A stretch of 64,000 nucleotides of DNA from assembly GCF_008362905.1 (NCBI RefSeq), contig NZ_VFJB01000003.1, positions 317,501 through 381,500 of the forward strand. The letters run 5' to 3'. Below the pieces are notes generated by a model, which saw only the letters and a program-made list of their open reading frames with translations, made no database searches and was not told the DNA's origin. This DNA comes from Deferribacter autotrophicus. GTDB taxonomy: Bacteria; Chrysiogenota; Deferribacteres; Deferribacterales; Deferribacteraceae. This document shows positions 56,798-64,000 of this stretch, piece by piece (within the stretch, counting starts at the first letter, position 1; each line of letters starts with the position of its first letter). Both the position numbers and the translations under genes were made by a program.

Positions 56798-57737
56798 CAA
56801 GCTGATATTTCAATGCAAAATAGTAACCTAATGCATTTGCAAATTCAGCATCAGGTAAGATTTCTGCCAGACCATTGTATTCTTCAGGTAAATGATCACC
56901 AATATGGTATGCTCCACCACCGCATAAAAGAAGCCTATCTGCACTTCTTAAATTATCATCATACATCGCATAAATTTCTTTCAATAATTGATCAGAATAC
57001 ATACGTTTTACTTCTGTCACAATATCAGATAAATCAAATTTTTTGCCATATATTGTGATAGACTTATTAATTAGTATATCAATTGCTTCCTGATAACTTA
57101 GATTAATTTTCTTTCTTTCAAGAAGTAGCCGTTTAAGCAAACCTGCGATTTGCATTATACCGTTTTTTGCAAGCATGGTAGATTCAGTTTTTACAATTCG
57201 ACCATTTCTTAACAGAATAATTTCAACAGTGTTAAATCCAATATCAAGTATGAGAGCATTTTGAATCTCTTGTTTGTGATAAAGTGTATAAGCAAAATAA
57301 CAGCCAACTCCCTGGGGATAAATATGGACAAAATATCCTTGTTTTTTATAGTCAACTTCGAAATCTGCAAGCTTGGCTTTCAAACGCTGTTTATTCTTTT
57401 GGGTATATTCATACAAAGGTAGTCCCAATGCAAAGATAGTATTTTCAGTTTCCAATTGGTAATCGATAATAGCTTTGTAAATCAGTAATGGTGTAAATTC
57501 AACTAAGCTGTTTACAGTAGACTGATTTAAAGAGTTGTTCTTTGCATTTTCACCTATTACATAGTATCGTGAATTGTAGTAATATTCCTTTTCAGATGAC
57601 GATGTTGAGAAATCAATTCTTGTCGGTAAGACTTCCTTAATAGCAGTAGGGAATTTTTTAAAAACTAGATTACCAGCTCTTTCATAAACAACTTTCACAT
57701 CACCAAAGCCTACATCAATTGAAACAACTTTTTTCAT
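56787..57737 (-). CDS. ParM/StbA-like actin-family protein
   Basis: The 316-residue protein starts KKVVSIDVGFGDVKVVYE (actin phosphate 1 motif) and has LILDIGFNTVEIILLRNG (phosphate 2) and DRLLLCGGGAYHIGDHL (adenosine motif), as in plasmid-segregating actins. Such proteins form ATP-driven filaments that push plasmid copies apart. ATG 57737 behind GGAGGTG is the start. In an integrated island it suggests a plasmid-like phase or ancestry. Confidence 0.88.
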   Translation of the reverse strand: MKKVVSIDVGFGDVKVVYERAGNLVFKKFPTAIKEVLPTRIDFSTSSSEKEYYYNSRYYVIGENAKNNSLNQSTVNSLVEFTPLLIYKAIIDYQLETENTIFALGLPLYEYTQKNKQRLKAKLADFEVDYKKQGYFVHIYPQGVGCYFAYTLYHKQEIQNALILDIGFNTVEIILLRNGRIVKTESTMLAKNGIMQIAGLLKRLLLERKKINLSYQEAIDILINKSITIYGKKFDLSDIVTEVKRMYSDQLLKEIYAMYDDNLRSADRLLLCGGGAYHIGDHLPEEYNGLAEILPDAEFANALGYYFALKYQLEKK

Positions 57738-57783
57738 AAAACACCTCCATGAATATAAACCAATCACACTTGTAATTAGTAAA

Positions 57784-57795
57784 AGAACGGGTCAA
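57784..57795 (-). promoter_or_regulatory. Island motif TTGACC-N-GTTCT (copy 3)
   Basis: Reading leftward, TTGACCCGTTCT lies 47 bp before the ParM-like gene. A clear -10 box is not evident. Confidence 0.6.
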
Positions 57796-57919
57796 TGAGA
57801 AACTTTCTTTTTCCCAAGAATTTTTCTTTCTAAACTAAAAAAAATAGAATTATATCTTAATAAATGATGTAATATGTGAAATTTATGGTAAAATAAAAAT
57901 TGGTTAGGGAGGTTTAGTT

Positions 57920-59467
57920 ATGGCAAAAAAGAAGAATAATACAGAATCTTTTGAGCAGCAACTCTGGAAAGCGGCAGACAAATTAAGAAAAAACATTGAT
58001 GCAGCAGAATATAAACATATTGTTTTAGGTCTTATTTTCTTGAGATATATTTCAGATGCGTTTGAGGATTTATATGAAAAGCTTAAAAAAGGCGAAGGAG
58101 AGTATGCAGGAGCTGACCCTGAAGATGTTGATGAATATAGAGCTGAAAATGTGTTTTTTGTGCCGCAGAAATCAAGATGGGAATTTTTAAAATCTAATGC
58201 AAAAAATCCTGAAATTGGAAAAATCATTGACGATGCAATGGAGTTAATTGAAAGAGAAAATCCTTCATTAAAAGGAGTTTTACCAAAAGGTTATGCCAGA
58301 GCCAATATAGACCCAATAAACCTTGGCAGGTTAATAGACCTTTTCAGTAATATTGCTTTTGATAAAGCAAAGGAAAGAAGCGCTGATATTTTAGGCCATG
58401 TCTTTGAGTATTTTTTAGGACAGTTTGCACTTGCAGAAGGTAAAAAGGGAGGGCAGTTCTACACTCCAAGAAGTGTTGTTGAGCTTTTGGTTGAAATGCT
58501 TGAGCCTTACAAAGGCAGGGTTTTTGACCCATGTTGTGGTTCTGGTGGAATGTTTGTGCAGTCTGAAAAGTTTGTAAAAGAACATCAGGGGAAAATCAAT
58601 GATATTTCAATTTATGGACAGGAAAGCAACTACACAACATGGCGACTTTGTAAAATGAATCTTTCCATTAGAGGAATAGACTCTTCGCAGGTTAAGTGGA
58701 ATTCTGAAGGCTCATTTTTAAACGATGCCCACAAAGACTTAAAGGCTGATTTTGTTATTGCCAATCCACCGTTTAACGACAGTGATTGGAGCGGTGATTT
58801 GTTGCGAAAAGATGTCAGATGGAAGTATGGGGTGCCCCCTGTTGGAAATGCCAATTATGCCTGGATACAGCACTTTGTTTTTCACCTTGCACCACACGGA
58901 AAAGCCGGTTTTGTCCTTGCAAAAGGTGCTCTTACCACAAAGCAAACAGCAGAATACGAAATTAGAAAAAATATGATAGAAGATGATATTATTGATTGTA
59001 TTGTCAATTTGCCACCTAAACTTTTTTTAAATACTCAAATTCCAGCCTCTTTATGGTTTATCCGTAAAAATAAAACTACCCGTAAAGGGGAAATTCTTTT
59101 CATAGATGCCAGAGATATGGGAAAACTCATAAATAGAAGAACAAGAGTTTTAACAGAAAAAGATATAAAAAAGATTGCAGATACCTATCACAAATGGCAG
59201 AAAGAAGATGAAACTTATGAAGATATAAGAGGCTTTTGTAAATCAGCAAAAATTGAAGAAGTAAGAGACCTTGACTATGTATTAACACCCGGTCGGTATG
59301 TTGGCCTTCCTGAAGAAGATGATGACTTTGATTTTGAAGAAAGACTTACAAAACTAAAAGCAGAATTTATGGAGCAGTTAAAAGAAGAAGAGAGGCTGAA
59401 TAAACTAATTCTGGAAAATTTAGAAAAAATAGAGATTCCGCAGAAGGAGCAGGATAGTGAAACTTGA
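57920..59467 (+). CDS. hsdM: Type I restriction-modification methyltransferase subunit HsdM
   Basis: The 515-residue protein has the HsdM N-terminal helical domain (FEQQLWKAADKLRKNIDAAEYKHIVLGLIFLRYISDAF) and an N6-adenine methyltransferase domain with FDPCCGSGGMFVQSEKF (SAM binding) and FVIANPPFND (catalytic NPPF). With HsdS it modifies the host's recognition sites. GGGAGGT precedes the ATG. Two restriction-linked genes separate it from hsdS; hsdR is not in the window. Confidence 0.96.
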   Translation: MAKKKNNTESFEQQLWKAADKLRKNIDAAEYKHIVLGLIFLRYISDAFEDLYEKLKKGEGEYAGADPEDVDEYRAENVFFVPQKSRWEFLKSNAKNPEIGKIIDDAMELIERENPSLKGVLPKGYARANIDPINLGRLIDLFSNIAFDKAKERSADILGHVFEYFLGQFALAEGKKGGQFYTPRSVVELLVEMLEPYKGRVFDPCCGSGGMFVQSEKFVKEHQGKINDISIYGQESNYTTWRLCKMNLSIRGIDSSQVKWNSEGSFLNDAHKDLKADFVIANPPFNDSDWSGDLLRKDVRWKYGVPPVGNANYAWIQHFVFHLAPHGKAGFVLAKGALTTKQTAEYEIRKNMIEDDIIDCIVNLPPKLFLNTQIPASLWFIRKNKTTRKGEILFIDARDMGKLINRRTRVLTEKDIKKIADTYHKWQKEDETYEDIRGFCKSAKIEEVRDLDYVLTPGRYVGLPEEDDDFDFEERLTKLKAEFMEQLKEEERLNKLILENLEKIEIPQKEQDSET

Positions 59468-59906
59468 AGAAATTTTAAAGCAACCTGAAGAACTCAAAAA
59501 ATATCCAGAAATAAAAATGGAATGGTCTGATCCCGGTTTTGCTTTTAGAGTTACATTTAAAAAAGTTAATTATGAAAAAACTGAGAAAGAAAAAAATATT
59601 GCGAACGATTACGACCGATTAAACCGGCAACAAACCGGCAATAAACCGGCAACAAAGAGGCAGCAAACCGGCAGTGAACTTAAATTAATCTCAATGGGGC
59701 TTAATAATAGACAGATTAAAGCTATAGTTTATGTTCAAGAGCACGGGAGAATAACAAACAAAGAATATAGGCAAATTTTCAATGTTTCTGAGAGAACTGC
59801 CAGAAATGATTTAAAGGAATTATGCGAAAAAGAAATTTTTCAAAAAATAGGGGAAACAGGTAGAAGCACCTATTATATTTTGAAGGAGAAAGATAGTGAC
59901 CGATAA
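59457..59906 (+). CDS. Winged-helix fragment like the C-terminus of AlbA_2/RecG-like proteins
   Basis: The 149-residue protein matches the last part of the restriction-linked AlbA_2 (Schlafen-like) family: GFAFRVTFKK, a low-complexity linker coded by three ACCGGCAA-type DNA repeats (59621-59675), and a winged helix LNNRQIKAIVYVQEHGRITNKEYRQIFNVSERTARNDLKELCEKEIFQKIGETGRSTYYIL. The AlbA_2 domain itself is missing, so it is either a remnant or an independent regulator. GTG 59457 behind AAGGAG overlaps hsdM by 11 bases, and the frame is intact. Confidence 0.75.
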   Translation: MKLEEILKQPEELKKYPEIKMEWSDPGFAFRVTFKKVNYEKTEKEKNIANDYDRLNRQQTGNKPATKRQQTGSELKLISMGLNNRQIKAIVYVQEHGRITNKEYRQIFNVSERTARNDLKELCEKEIFQKIGETGRSTYYILKEKDSDR

Positions 59907-59926
59907 AGTGCCAAAAGGTTGGAAAA
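59885..59926 (+). repeat. 42-bp direct repeat, left copy, before the DUF1016 gene
   Basis: This stretch matches 60957-60998 at 36 of 42 bases. It covers the ribosome binding site and the first ten codons (MTDKVPKGWK) of the DUF1016 gene; the right copy does the same for hsdS. Confidence 0.9.
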
Positions 59927-60975
59927 ATGATAAAAAATACAATGAATGGATAAAGAGTTTAAAAGAAAAATTCAGACAGGTTCAATTAAAAGCTGCTGTT
60001 AAGGTAAACAGTGAATTACTAAATTTTTACTGGGAGCTTGGAAAAGAGATTGCAGAGAAACAAAAAGAGGCAAAATGGGGAGATAAGTTAATTGAAAAAT
60101 TAAGTAAAGATTTGATGGCGGAGTTCCCTGATGTGAAAGGGTTTTCAAAAAGAAATCTTGAACAAATAAGAAGATGGTTTCTTTTCTGGAATGGCTATTT
60201 CCCAATTGCGCAGCAACCTGCTTCGCAAATTATACATTTATTAACCTCAATCCCATGGTGGCATAATGTGGTGATTATCTCTAAATGCAAAACACCTGAA
60301 GAAGCATTGTTTTATGTTCAAAAAACAATAGAAAACAGCTGGTCAAGGTCAGTTTTAACCCATCAAATAGAGAGTGGACTATACGAACGAGCAGGAAAAT
60401 CCATAACAAACTTTGATAAAACATTACCTAAACCGCAATCAGATCTGGCAAAAGAGATGTTAAAAGATCCATACTGTTTTGATTTTCTTGCAATAAGAGA
60501 TGATTATACGGAAAAAGAACTTGAGAATGACTTACTAACAAATTTAACAAAATTTCTCCTTGAACTTGGAGCTGGTTTTTCCTTTTTAGGAAAGCAATAT
60601 AAGATTGAAGTTGGTGAAGAAGAATTTTACATAGATTTGTTGTTTTACCATGTAAAATTACATTGTTATGTTGTTATAGAATTAAAAACCGGGAAATTTA
60701 AACCTGAATATGCAGGGAAACTAAATTTTTACATATCAGCAGTTGATTCATTATTTAAAACAGAAAAGGACAATCCAACAATAGGGATTTTGATTTGTAA
60801 GGAAAAGAATAAAACAATTGTAGAATATTCTCTGCGTGATATTTCAAAACCAATTGGAGTTAGTGAATATAAAATTACCAGAGAATTACCAGAGGAGTTA
60901 AAATCCTCTTTGCCAGATATTAAAGATATTGAAGCAAGTTTAAATGAAGTTAAAGAGGAGAAAGACAATGACTGA
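59896..60975 (+). CDS. DUF1016/YhcG-type PD-(D/E)XK nuclease, restriction-linked
   Basis: The 359-residue protein has the DUF1016 N-terminal helical domain (VNSELLNFYWELGKEIAEKQ; FPDVKGFSKRNLEQIRRWFLFW) and a C-terminal PD-(D/E)XK nuclease domain (EEFYIDLLFYHVKLHCYVVIELKTGKFKPEYAGKLNFYISAVD). The first ten residues, MTDKVPKGWK, are copied from the start of HsdS. The start is a GTG at 59896, and the stop overlaps hsdS by eight bases. Such nucleases are frequent in hsd loci and are suspected defence or anti-mobile-element factors. Confidence 0.9.
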   Translation: MTDKVPKGWKNDKKYNEWIKSLKEKFRQVQLKAAVKVNSELLNFYWELGKEIAEKQKEAKWGDKLIEKLSKDLMAEFPDVKGFSKRNLEQIRRWFLFWNGYFPIAQQPASQIIHLLTSIPWWHNVVIISKCKTPEEALFYVQKTIENSWSRSVLTHQIESGLYERAGKSITNFDKTLPKPQSDLAKEMLKDPYCFDFLAIRDDYTEKELENDLLTNLTKFLLELGAGFSFLGKQYKIEVGEEEFYIDLLFYHVKLHCYVVIELKTGKFKPEYAGKLNFYISAVDSLFKTEKDNPTIGILICKEKNKTIVEYSLRDISKPIGVSEYKITRELPEELKSSLPDIKDIEASLNEVKEEKDND

Positions 60976-60998
60976 TAAAGTGCCGAAGGGATGGAAAA
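60957..60998 (+). repeat. 42-bp direct repeat, right copy, at the start of hsdS
   Basis: It pairs with 59885-59926. The two copies bracket the DUF1016 gene exactly at gene junctions. Confidence 0.9.
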
Positions 60999-62149
60999 GA
61001 GTGAAGTTGGGGGAGGTGGCGGAGATTATTGGTGGAGGGACTCCTAAAACTAAAGTACCTGAATATTGGAATGGCAATATCCCATGGTTAACTCCAAAAG
61101 ATTTATCAAATTTTAAAGGCATATATATTTCTCATGGTGAAAGATTTATTACAAAATTAGGATTGCAAGAATCAAGTGCTAAGTTACTTCCTAAAGGTTC
61201 TATATTATTAACTTCAAGAGCTCCTGTAGGTTATTTAGCTATTGCAAAAAATGAAATAGCTACTAATCAAGGATTTAGAAGTCTTGTAGTAAAAAATGGA
61301 TATGATAATTTATTTGTTTTTTATTTATTAAAGAATAATATTGAATATTTAAAATCTCAAGCTACAGGGACAACTTTTGGGGAAATATCTGGTTCAACTT
61401 TAAAATTATTAGAATTTTCTTTCCCCCCTCTCCCGGAGCAAAAAGCCATTGCATCGGTGCTTTCATCATTGGATGATAAAATTGATCTTCTCCACCGCCA
61501 GAACAAAACCCTTGAAAAAATGGCAGAAACCCTCTTTCGCCAGTGGTTCATTGAAGAGGCAAAAGAGGATTGGGAGGAGGTTTCTTTAGGTGATAGCGAA
61601 CTTGCCAAAATAATTAAAAGTGGAATTAAGAAATTTGACGGTATAAAAATTTATCTTGCTACAGGTGATGTCAATGATACTGAAATTCAAGGCGGTGAAT
61701 ACATTACCTATGATAAAAGACCTTCAAGAGCAAATATGCAACCAATAGAATTTTCAGTTTGGTTTGCTAAAAAAGGTGGTGTAAAGAAACTACTTATGTT
61801 TGATGATTATTCAGATATTGATAATATTATTCTATCAACTGGATTTACTGGATTAAAAACGACTGAATTAAGTCATTATTATATTTGGTGTTTTATATTA
61901 TCAGAAGAGTTTCAGGAAATAAAAGATTCTTTTGTTAGCGGAACAGTTCAACCTGATATAAATAATGAAGGGGTAAAACAAATAATGATATTAAAGCCTG
62001 ATAAAGAGACTTTGGAGAGATTTAATAAAATCGTTAAGCCTTATTTTATGAAAATTCAATCAAACAAAAACCAAATCCTTACATTGGAAAAACTGCGGGA
62101 TACACTCCTGCCAAAACTAATGAGCGGAGAAGTGAGGGTGAGTATATGA
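60968..62149 (+). CDS. hsdS: Type I restriction-modification specificity subunit HsdS
   Basis: The 393-residue protein has two target recognition domains. The first opens with WKRVKLGEVAEIIGGGTPKT and ends with the conserved helix PPLPEQKAIASVLSSLDDKIDLLHRQNKTLEKMAETLFRQWF; the second ends IQSNKNQILTLEKLRDTLLPKLMSGEVRV. It sets the DNA sequence recognised by the complex. ATG 60968 behind GAGGAG is the start. Confidence 0.95.
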   Translation: MTDKVPKGWKRVKLGEVAEIIGGGTPKTKVPEYWNGNIPWLTPKDLSNFKGIYISHGERFITKLGLQESSAKLLPKGSILLTSRAPVGYLAIAKNEIATNQGFRSLVVKNGYDNLFVFYLLKNNIEYLKSQATGTTFGEISGSTLKLLEFSFPPLPEQKAIASVLSSLDDKIDLLHRQNKTLEKMAETLFRQWFIEEAKEDWEEVSLGDSELAKIIKSGIKKFDGIKIYLATGDVNDTEIQGGEYITYDKRPSRANMQPIEFSVWFAKKGGVKKLLMFDDYSDIDNIILSTGFTGLKTTELSHYYIWCFILSEEFQEIKDSFVSGTVQPDINNEGVKQIMILKPDKETLERFNKIVKPYFMKIQSNKNQILTLEKLRDTLLPKLMSGEVRVSI

Positions 62150-62215
62150 AAAAATTTTAATTTTATACTTTTGTTTCAATTCCTTAATGAGGGAATAATT
62201 AAAGAGGAGATGGAA

Positions 62216-64000
62216 ATGAATAGATACAATAATTTTTCAAGAGGTTCTGAATGGAGAAAATGGGATTTGCATGTGCATACGCCATATTCCTGCTTAAATA
62301 ATCAATTCGGGGAGGATTTTGACAATTATGTAAAGCAGCTATTTAAAAACGCAATTGAAAAAGAAATAGCAGTTATCGGAATAACAGATTATTTCTCTAT
62401 AGAAGGTTATAAAAGGATTAAAGAGGAATATTTGGATAAAGATGATAAACTATCTACTTTATTTACTGACGAAGAGATAGCTAAGATAAAAAAAATTTTA
62501 ATATTATCTAATATAGAATTCCGGTTAAATAAATTAGTAGGGAAGAATAGGATAAATTTTCATGTTATTTTTTCTAACAAAGTTTCTATTAAAGATATTG
62601 AAGAAAATTTTTTAAGAGAGTTGAAATTTGTCTATGAGGGAACACCTCAACAAGAAGATGAAAGAAGAGCATTGACAATAAGTAATTTAGAGGAATTAGG
62701 AAAAAGATTAAAAGAAGAGCATGAAAAATTTAAAGATAAAAGTGACATAGAAGTTGGGATGATGAATGCAGTAGTTGATGATAGTGATATTACAAAAATT
62801 TTATCAAATAAGAAATCTATTTTTGAAGGAAAGTATTTACTGTTTGTTCCATCCGACGAAGATTTGAGTAAAATTTCATGGGATAGTCAAGATCATAATG
62901 TTAGGAAAATTATTATTCAAAAATCAGATGGTCTTTTAGCTTCAAATCCCAATACCATAAAATGGGCATTAGGAGAATTTTATAAAGATCCTAAAGAATA
63001 TGAAAAAGAGTTTAAATCCTTTAAACCATGTGTATGGGGTTCTGATGCTCATTCTTTTGACAGACTATTTGAACCTGATGAAAGAAGATATACTTGGATT
63101 AAAGCAGATCCAACTTTTGAAGGATTGAAACAGATTAAATATGAGCCCAAAGAGAGAGTTTTTATTGGTGAAAAACCTGAATTGCTAAAAAGAGTAAGAG
63201 AAAATAAAACAAAATTTATTAAAAGTTTAGCTATTACTCAAGTGTCAGGTTATGATGAAAAACAAGGAATTTGGTTTAAAGATATTGAAATACCTTTTAA
63301 CTCAGGGCTTGTAGCTATCATAGGTAATAAAGGTAGTGGGAAAAGTGCTATTGTTGATATTTTAGGATTGTGTGGAAATTCGCATCAGTATAAAGATTTT
63401 TCTTTTTTAAAAAAAGACCGATTTCTTGCAAAAGGATTAGCACAAAATTTTGAAGCTACTTTAGAATGGGAAGATAAAACTAAAATAATTAAAAACCTTT
63501 CAGATAAACCAGATACTACTGCACCTGAGCGTGTAAGATATTTACCTCAGAATTTTTTTGAAAAGCTAACGAACGAAATAGAGGAAAGAGAATTTCCTAA
63601 CACATTGGAAAATATTGTTTTTAGTTATTTACCTGATGAGCAAAAATTAGGTAAAAGTTCATTTCAAGAATTGATAGATTATAAGAAACAATCCATTCAA
63701 AATGATATAAATCAAATTATTAATGAAATAGATGTACTAAACAAACAAATTATTGAGTTAGAGAAGAAACAGCATCCTACTTATTTACAGGAATTAGAAA
63801 ATAAATTATCTTTAAAAAAGGAAGAATTAAAAGAACATGAAAAGAATAAACCGAAAGAGGTTAAGAATCCCAAAGATGATGAGAAATTAAGTAAGGAACA
63901 AAGGGAATTGTTTGAAAAATTAGAAGCATTAAATAAGGAATTAGATAATATAGAAACAGAAATTAAAGAAAAGCAGAAGGAACTTGAGGTTTTAACACTA
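62216..64000 (+). CDS. PHP-domain SMC-like ATPase (TrlF-like), cut by window end
   Basis: The frame is open for 595 codons to the edge. The N-terminus has a PHP phosphoesterase domain: WDLHVHTPYSC, IGITDYFSIEGY and VWGSDAHSFDR carry the metal-binding histidines and aspartates. An SMC/Rad50-like ATPase follows with Walker A AIIGNKGSGKSAIVDI (about residue 370) and then a long charged coiled coil. This is the layout of proteins annotated as TrlF-family ATPases, found in defence loci. ATG 62216 behind AAAGAGGAG is preferred; ATG 62210 is possible. Walker B is beyond the edge. Confidence 0.85.
   Translation, partial: MNRYNNFSRGSEWRKWDLHVHTPYSCLNNQFGEDFDNYVKQLFKNAIEKEIAVIGITDYFSIEGYKRIKEEYLDKDDKLSTLFTDEEIAKIKKILILSNIEFRLNKLVGKNRINFHVIFSNKVSIKDIEENFLRELKFVYEGTPQQEDERRALTISNLEELGKRLKEEHEKFKDKSDIEVGMMNAVVDDSDITKILSNKKSIFEGKYLLFVPSDEDLSKISWDSQDHNVRKIIIQKSDGLLASNPNTIKWALGEFYKDPKEYEKEFKSFKPCVWGSDAHSFDRLFEPDERRYTWIKADPTFEGLKQIKYEPKERVFIGEKPELLKRVRENKTKFIKSLAITQVSGYDEKQGIWFKDIEIPFNSGLVAIIGNKGSGKSAIVDILGLCGNSHQYKDFSFLKKDRFLAKGLAQNFEATLEWEDKTKIIKNLSDKPDTTAPERVRYLPQNFFEKLTNEIEEREFPNTLENIVFSYLPDEQKLGKSSFQELIDYKKQSIQNDINQIINEIDVLNKQIIELEKKQHPTYLQELENKLSLKKEELKEHEKNKPKEVKNPKDDEKLSKEQRELFEKLEALNKELDNIETEIKEKQKELEVLTL

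Noticed and set aside
59457-59906. Calling the winged-helix gene a pseudogene
   Set aside because: It is a fragment of a longer family, but frame, start site and tight overlaps are intact, so function cannot be excluded.

Overview
The window looks like a chromosomal segment of an AT-rich, Gram-negative, probably anaerobic and thermophilic bacterium. Outer-membrane efflux genes, exported lipoproteins, a short type IV pilin, NtrC-type regulators and the overall protein style suggest the Deferribacteres (Deferribacter, Calditerrivibrio, Flexistipes and relatives). That assignment is an inference from family resemblance; there is no rRNA or other phylogenetic marker that I could place exactly.

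Layout. 1-73 is the tail of an upstream gene. 605-6849 is a TetR regulator followed by an overlapping outer membrane factor, periplasmic adaptor and RND pump. 7559-7972 is a HIT protein. 8989-9557 is a very short aromatic-rich type IV pilin and a small exported partner, followed by a RES-Xre toxin-antitoxin pair (9915-11052) and an ABC exporter operon with a TPR protein (11447-14010). After a PD-(D/E)XK/AAA-like gene, a cupin, a DUF72 protein and an orphan FlhB C-terminal domain comes the heat-shock operon hrcA-grpE-dnaK behind a CIRCE operator, with dnaJ downstream. Next are a membrane kinase and sigma54 activator, argH, a lipoprotein, a TPR protein, folE2 and an IclR regulator. Two tRNA genes (Gly, Cys) follow, then a leftward block (ThiE-like, glnE, a PAS kinase with its periplasmic binding protein, a hydroxyacid dehydrogenase, def, an ACT protein, HD-GYP). 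The rightward block is clpC, a ketopantoate reductase-Nudix fusion, rpe, a class V aminotransferase, hisZ and purA.

From tRNA-Asn (50336) to the right edge the window is a genomic island: a P4-type integrase beside the tRNA, an AlpA-like regulator, a LAGLIDADG protein with DNA-binding domains, a second tyrosine recombinase, a ParM-like actin, structured non-coding DNA, and a type I restriction-modification locus (hsdM, two restriction-linked genes, hsdS) running into a PHP-SMC-like ATPase cut by the window end. No hsdR is in view. At least three island promoters share a motif TTGACC-N-GTTCT.

The core part is unusually rich in small non-coding repeats filling most of its large intergenic gaps: (A) elements of about 234-450 bp bounded by two different hairpins (AGTTCTCACT and AGTTGCCACT stems); (N) a 95-bp palindromic element that sits in the loop of the second hairpin with a 3-bp TGA duplication in three copies; (B) elements with CTGGAGTCACCCCA terminal inverted repeats, one with an 8-bp target duplication; (C) elements with TTGCACAA-type ends carrying REP-like units (CATTGCGAGG...GAAGCAATC). 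They supply stop codons or C-terminal codons to neighbouring genes in several places. No transposase for any of them is in the window. These nested elements, and the island's shared promoter motif, are the strongest candidates for undescribed systems.
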